DNA from: Caryophanales bacterium UBA4869 | GTDB lineage: Bacteria > Bacillota_I > Bacilli_A > RFN20 > CAG-288 | Reading direction: 5' to 3' | NCBI GenBank assembly: GCA_002399505.1 | Contig: DHDT01000070.1 | Coordinates: forward strand, 388-14,744 | Length of the DNA stretch: 14,357 nt | Shown here: positions 12,984 through 14,357 of the stretch, piece after piece | Layout: each line of letters opens with the position of its first letter | Numbering within the stretch: the first letter of the stretch is position 1 | Program-made: the position numbers and the translations under genes | The notes under the pieces: model-generated | What the model was told of the DNA's origin: nothing | The model's input: the letters and a program-made list of their open reading frames with translations, nothing else | Database searches by the model: none

Positions 12984-14357
12984 TTTTCCTGTCCTGTTTC
13001 CTGTAAATAGAAATGTTTGCAGTTATTATATACTTTCTTCAAAGACGGGAACATCTGCAGATAGACCTGTTTGTAAAGCTTGTCATAGGTCAGATGATTC
13101 TTGCTGTCAGGAGTGAAGGCTTTGCCTTCGCTGCACATATTCTTTACACAATCTTCTGGAGTCTTATAGACACCAGAGGCCAAGAAACCAGACATAGCTC
13201 CTCCTAAAGTAGAAGACTGGTTAGTGGAGGCACGGACGGTCTTGATTCCAAAAACATCGGCGATGATCTGGCAGAAGACATCCGAAGCACTTCCACCACC
13301 TGATATGACAATATGATCAAGCTTTTTATGAGTCTTCTTCTGAATCTCATCCAGGCCTTCACGAAGACCGAAGGCAATACCTTCGATAATAGCACGATAA
13401 AGATGATATCTGGTATGAACAGCTGAAAATCCGAGAATTGAGCCCTTGGCATTAGGACGGCTGAGTCCAGGTCCCCAATAAGGCTGTAAGACAAGACCAT
13501 CAGAACCGGCAGGTATAGAAGTAATTTTCAGATTGAGGTATTCTTCGATACTCAAGTTGCTCTTTTTTGCATTGTCGATATCGACAGCTCCGAAATTGTC
13601 AGAGAACCATTTGATCATCCACATACCGCGATAAATCTGAATCTCAAGATCATAATAACCTTGATAGGGGGCCTGATAAGAAGGAAGGAAAGTCTCCGGT
13701 TCACAGTATTTGGGACTGACCACATCTATCGAACAGGCAGTTCCCAAAGAGATTGAGGCCATATCATTTTCAATACATCCGTTTCCAAAAGTCTCGCAGG
13801 CTTTATCAGATCCTGACGCATAAAGGGGAAGGCCTTCTTCAATTCCTGATTTCAGACTGAATTCCTTTGATACTTTTCCGATTACTTCTCCGCTTTTCAC
13901 AAGCGGTGGCAATGAAGCGAGAGGGATGCCAAAGACATCGACTTTAGGGTGAATAGAAGGAAGCCAGGTCCCATCCTTGAAATTGATTGGATAATGGCCG
14001 ATGGTATCAGCAGAGGAAACAGCCAGATTTCCGGTTACATAGTAATTGAAATATGCGGTAATCGGGACGTAGTATTTCATCTTCTTCCAGTTTTCCGGTT
14101 CGTTTTCCTTATACCAGAAAGAGGGTGTTCTTTCCGCATTGTATTTGACTGTATCGGTCATACCGATAAGAGCAAACAAAGCCTTCTCATACCACTTCAG
14201 GTTGTTCATATGAGGAAGGAGGGTAACTCTTTGGTCAAGCCATAAGATAGATGGCCTGATCGGTTTCTTTTCTTTGTCTAGAATAACGGCAGTATCTCTA
14301 AAACAGGAGATTACCATTCCGATAGCTGAAGCTAAGAGTTCTGGCTTGTCTTCTTTC
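12980..14357 (-). CDS. FGGY-family sugar kinase (xylulokinase-like), 5' end outside window
   Basis: This is an ATP-dependent carbohydrate kinase of the FGGY family. The frame stays open to the right edge: a Met codon exists at 14317, but 13 further codons (KEDKPELLASAIG) lie upstream in frame, and Met is internal to the usual VGISxxxDTxVxLD block, so about 60-80 residues are missing. Counting from that Met: IRPSILWLDQR (20-30) of the N-terminal domain; ASGSDKACETFG (167-178) with the catalytic-base candidate D171; SLGTACSIDVV (190-200), the phosphate-binding turn; and GGGSASDVFCQIIADVFGI followed by STLGGAMSGF, the C-terminal FGGY signature. The exact sugar is not evident; 'xylulokinase' is only the default name. 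It overlaps the downstream glycosyltransferase by 4 nt, an unusual pairing of a catabolic kinase with a transferase. Confidence 0.88.
   Translation of the reverse strand, partial: KEDKPELLASAIGMVISCFRDTAVILDKEKKPIRPSILWLDQRVTLLPHMNNLKWYEKALFALIGMTDTVKYNAERTPSFWYKENEPENWKKMKYYVPITAYFNYYVTGNLAVSSADTIGHYPINFKDGTWLPSIHPKVDVFGIPLASLPPLVKSGEVIGKVSKEFSLKSGIEEGLPLYASGSDKACETFGNGCIENDMASISLGTACSIDVVSPKYCEPETFLPSYQAPYQGYYDLEIQIYRGMWMIKWFSDNFGAVDIDNAKKSNLSIEEYLNLKITSIPAGSDGLVLQPYWGPGLSRPNAKGSILGFSAVHTRYHLYRAIIEGIAFGLREGLDEIQKKTHKKLDHIVISGGGSASDVFCQIIADVFGIKTVRASTNQSSTLGGAMSGFLASGVYKTPEDCVKNMCSEGKAFTPDSKNHLTYDKLYKQVYLQMFPSLKKVYNNCKHFYLQETGQEK

Noticed and set aside
1..14357. Alternative genetic code (TGA = Trp) as in Mollicutes
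   Set aside because: TGA ends the FGGY kinase and glycosyltransferase genes at natural C-termini, and Trp residues in conserved positions are TGG.

Overview
The window is 14.4 kb of ordinary chromosome. It probably comes from a host-associated, anaerobic low/mid-GC Bacillota (Bacilli/Erysipelotrichia-like). Reasons: Gram-positive style Shine-Dalgarno sites (GGAGG/AAAGG, mostly about 8 nt before the start), a surface glycosidase with Ig-like repeats and a C-terminal membrane anchor, a domain-permuted GH3 enzyme, a Gtf3-type glycosyltransferase, and TGA used as a stop with TGG for Trp (standard code, not the Mycoplasma code). The taxonomic call is inference only. No tRNA, rRNA, CRISPR array, insertion sequence or prophage gene was seen.

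Layout, left to right. 1-684 (-): N-terminal half of a membrane-anchored GH5 glycoside hydrolase, cut by the window edge. 841-3565 (-): tldD-tldE, a coupled pair for the TldD/TldE metalloprotease, ended by a clear intrinsic terminator at 785-808. 3683-6442 (-): lysS (lysyl-tRNA synthetase) followed 3 nt later by a DUF2974/Mbeg1-like alpha/beta hydrolase. 6589-9360 (-): a GH3 glycosidase with permuted domain order that has lost its 5' end; its frame opens inside the FnIII-like domain, 5 bp after the stop of the gene before it. 9366-10634 (-): a cation diffusion facilitator, perhaps a Mn2+ exporter. 10735-11932 (+): two unrecognised acidic proteins in an operon, divergent from the transporter. 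11940-14357 (-): an FGGY sugar kinase (5' end outside the window) overlapping by 4 nt a Gtf3/galactofuranosyltransferase-like glycosyltransferase.

How it fits together. Most units are housekeeping or carbohydrate-related two-gene operons on the minus strand. GH5 and GH3 suggest extracellular beta-glucan or beta-glucoside breakdown, although the GH3 copy looks broken (or the contig is misjoined there). The FGGY kinase would phosphorylate an imported sugar, and the glycosyltransferase would decorate a surface polymer or protein. The most interesting regulatory spot is the 100-bp divergent region 10635-10734. There a perfect palindrome sits between the -35 and -10 of the transporter promoter, and the opposite gene appears to be transcribed leaderless. 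No convincing new defence or mobile system is present; the best 'unknown' is the plus-strand gene pair beside that operator.
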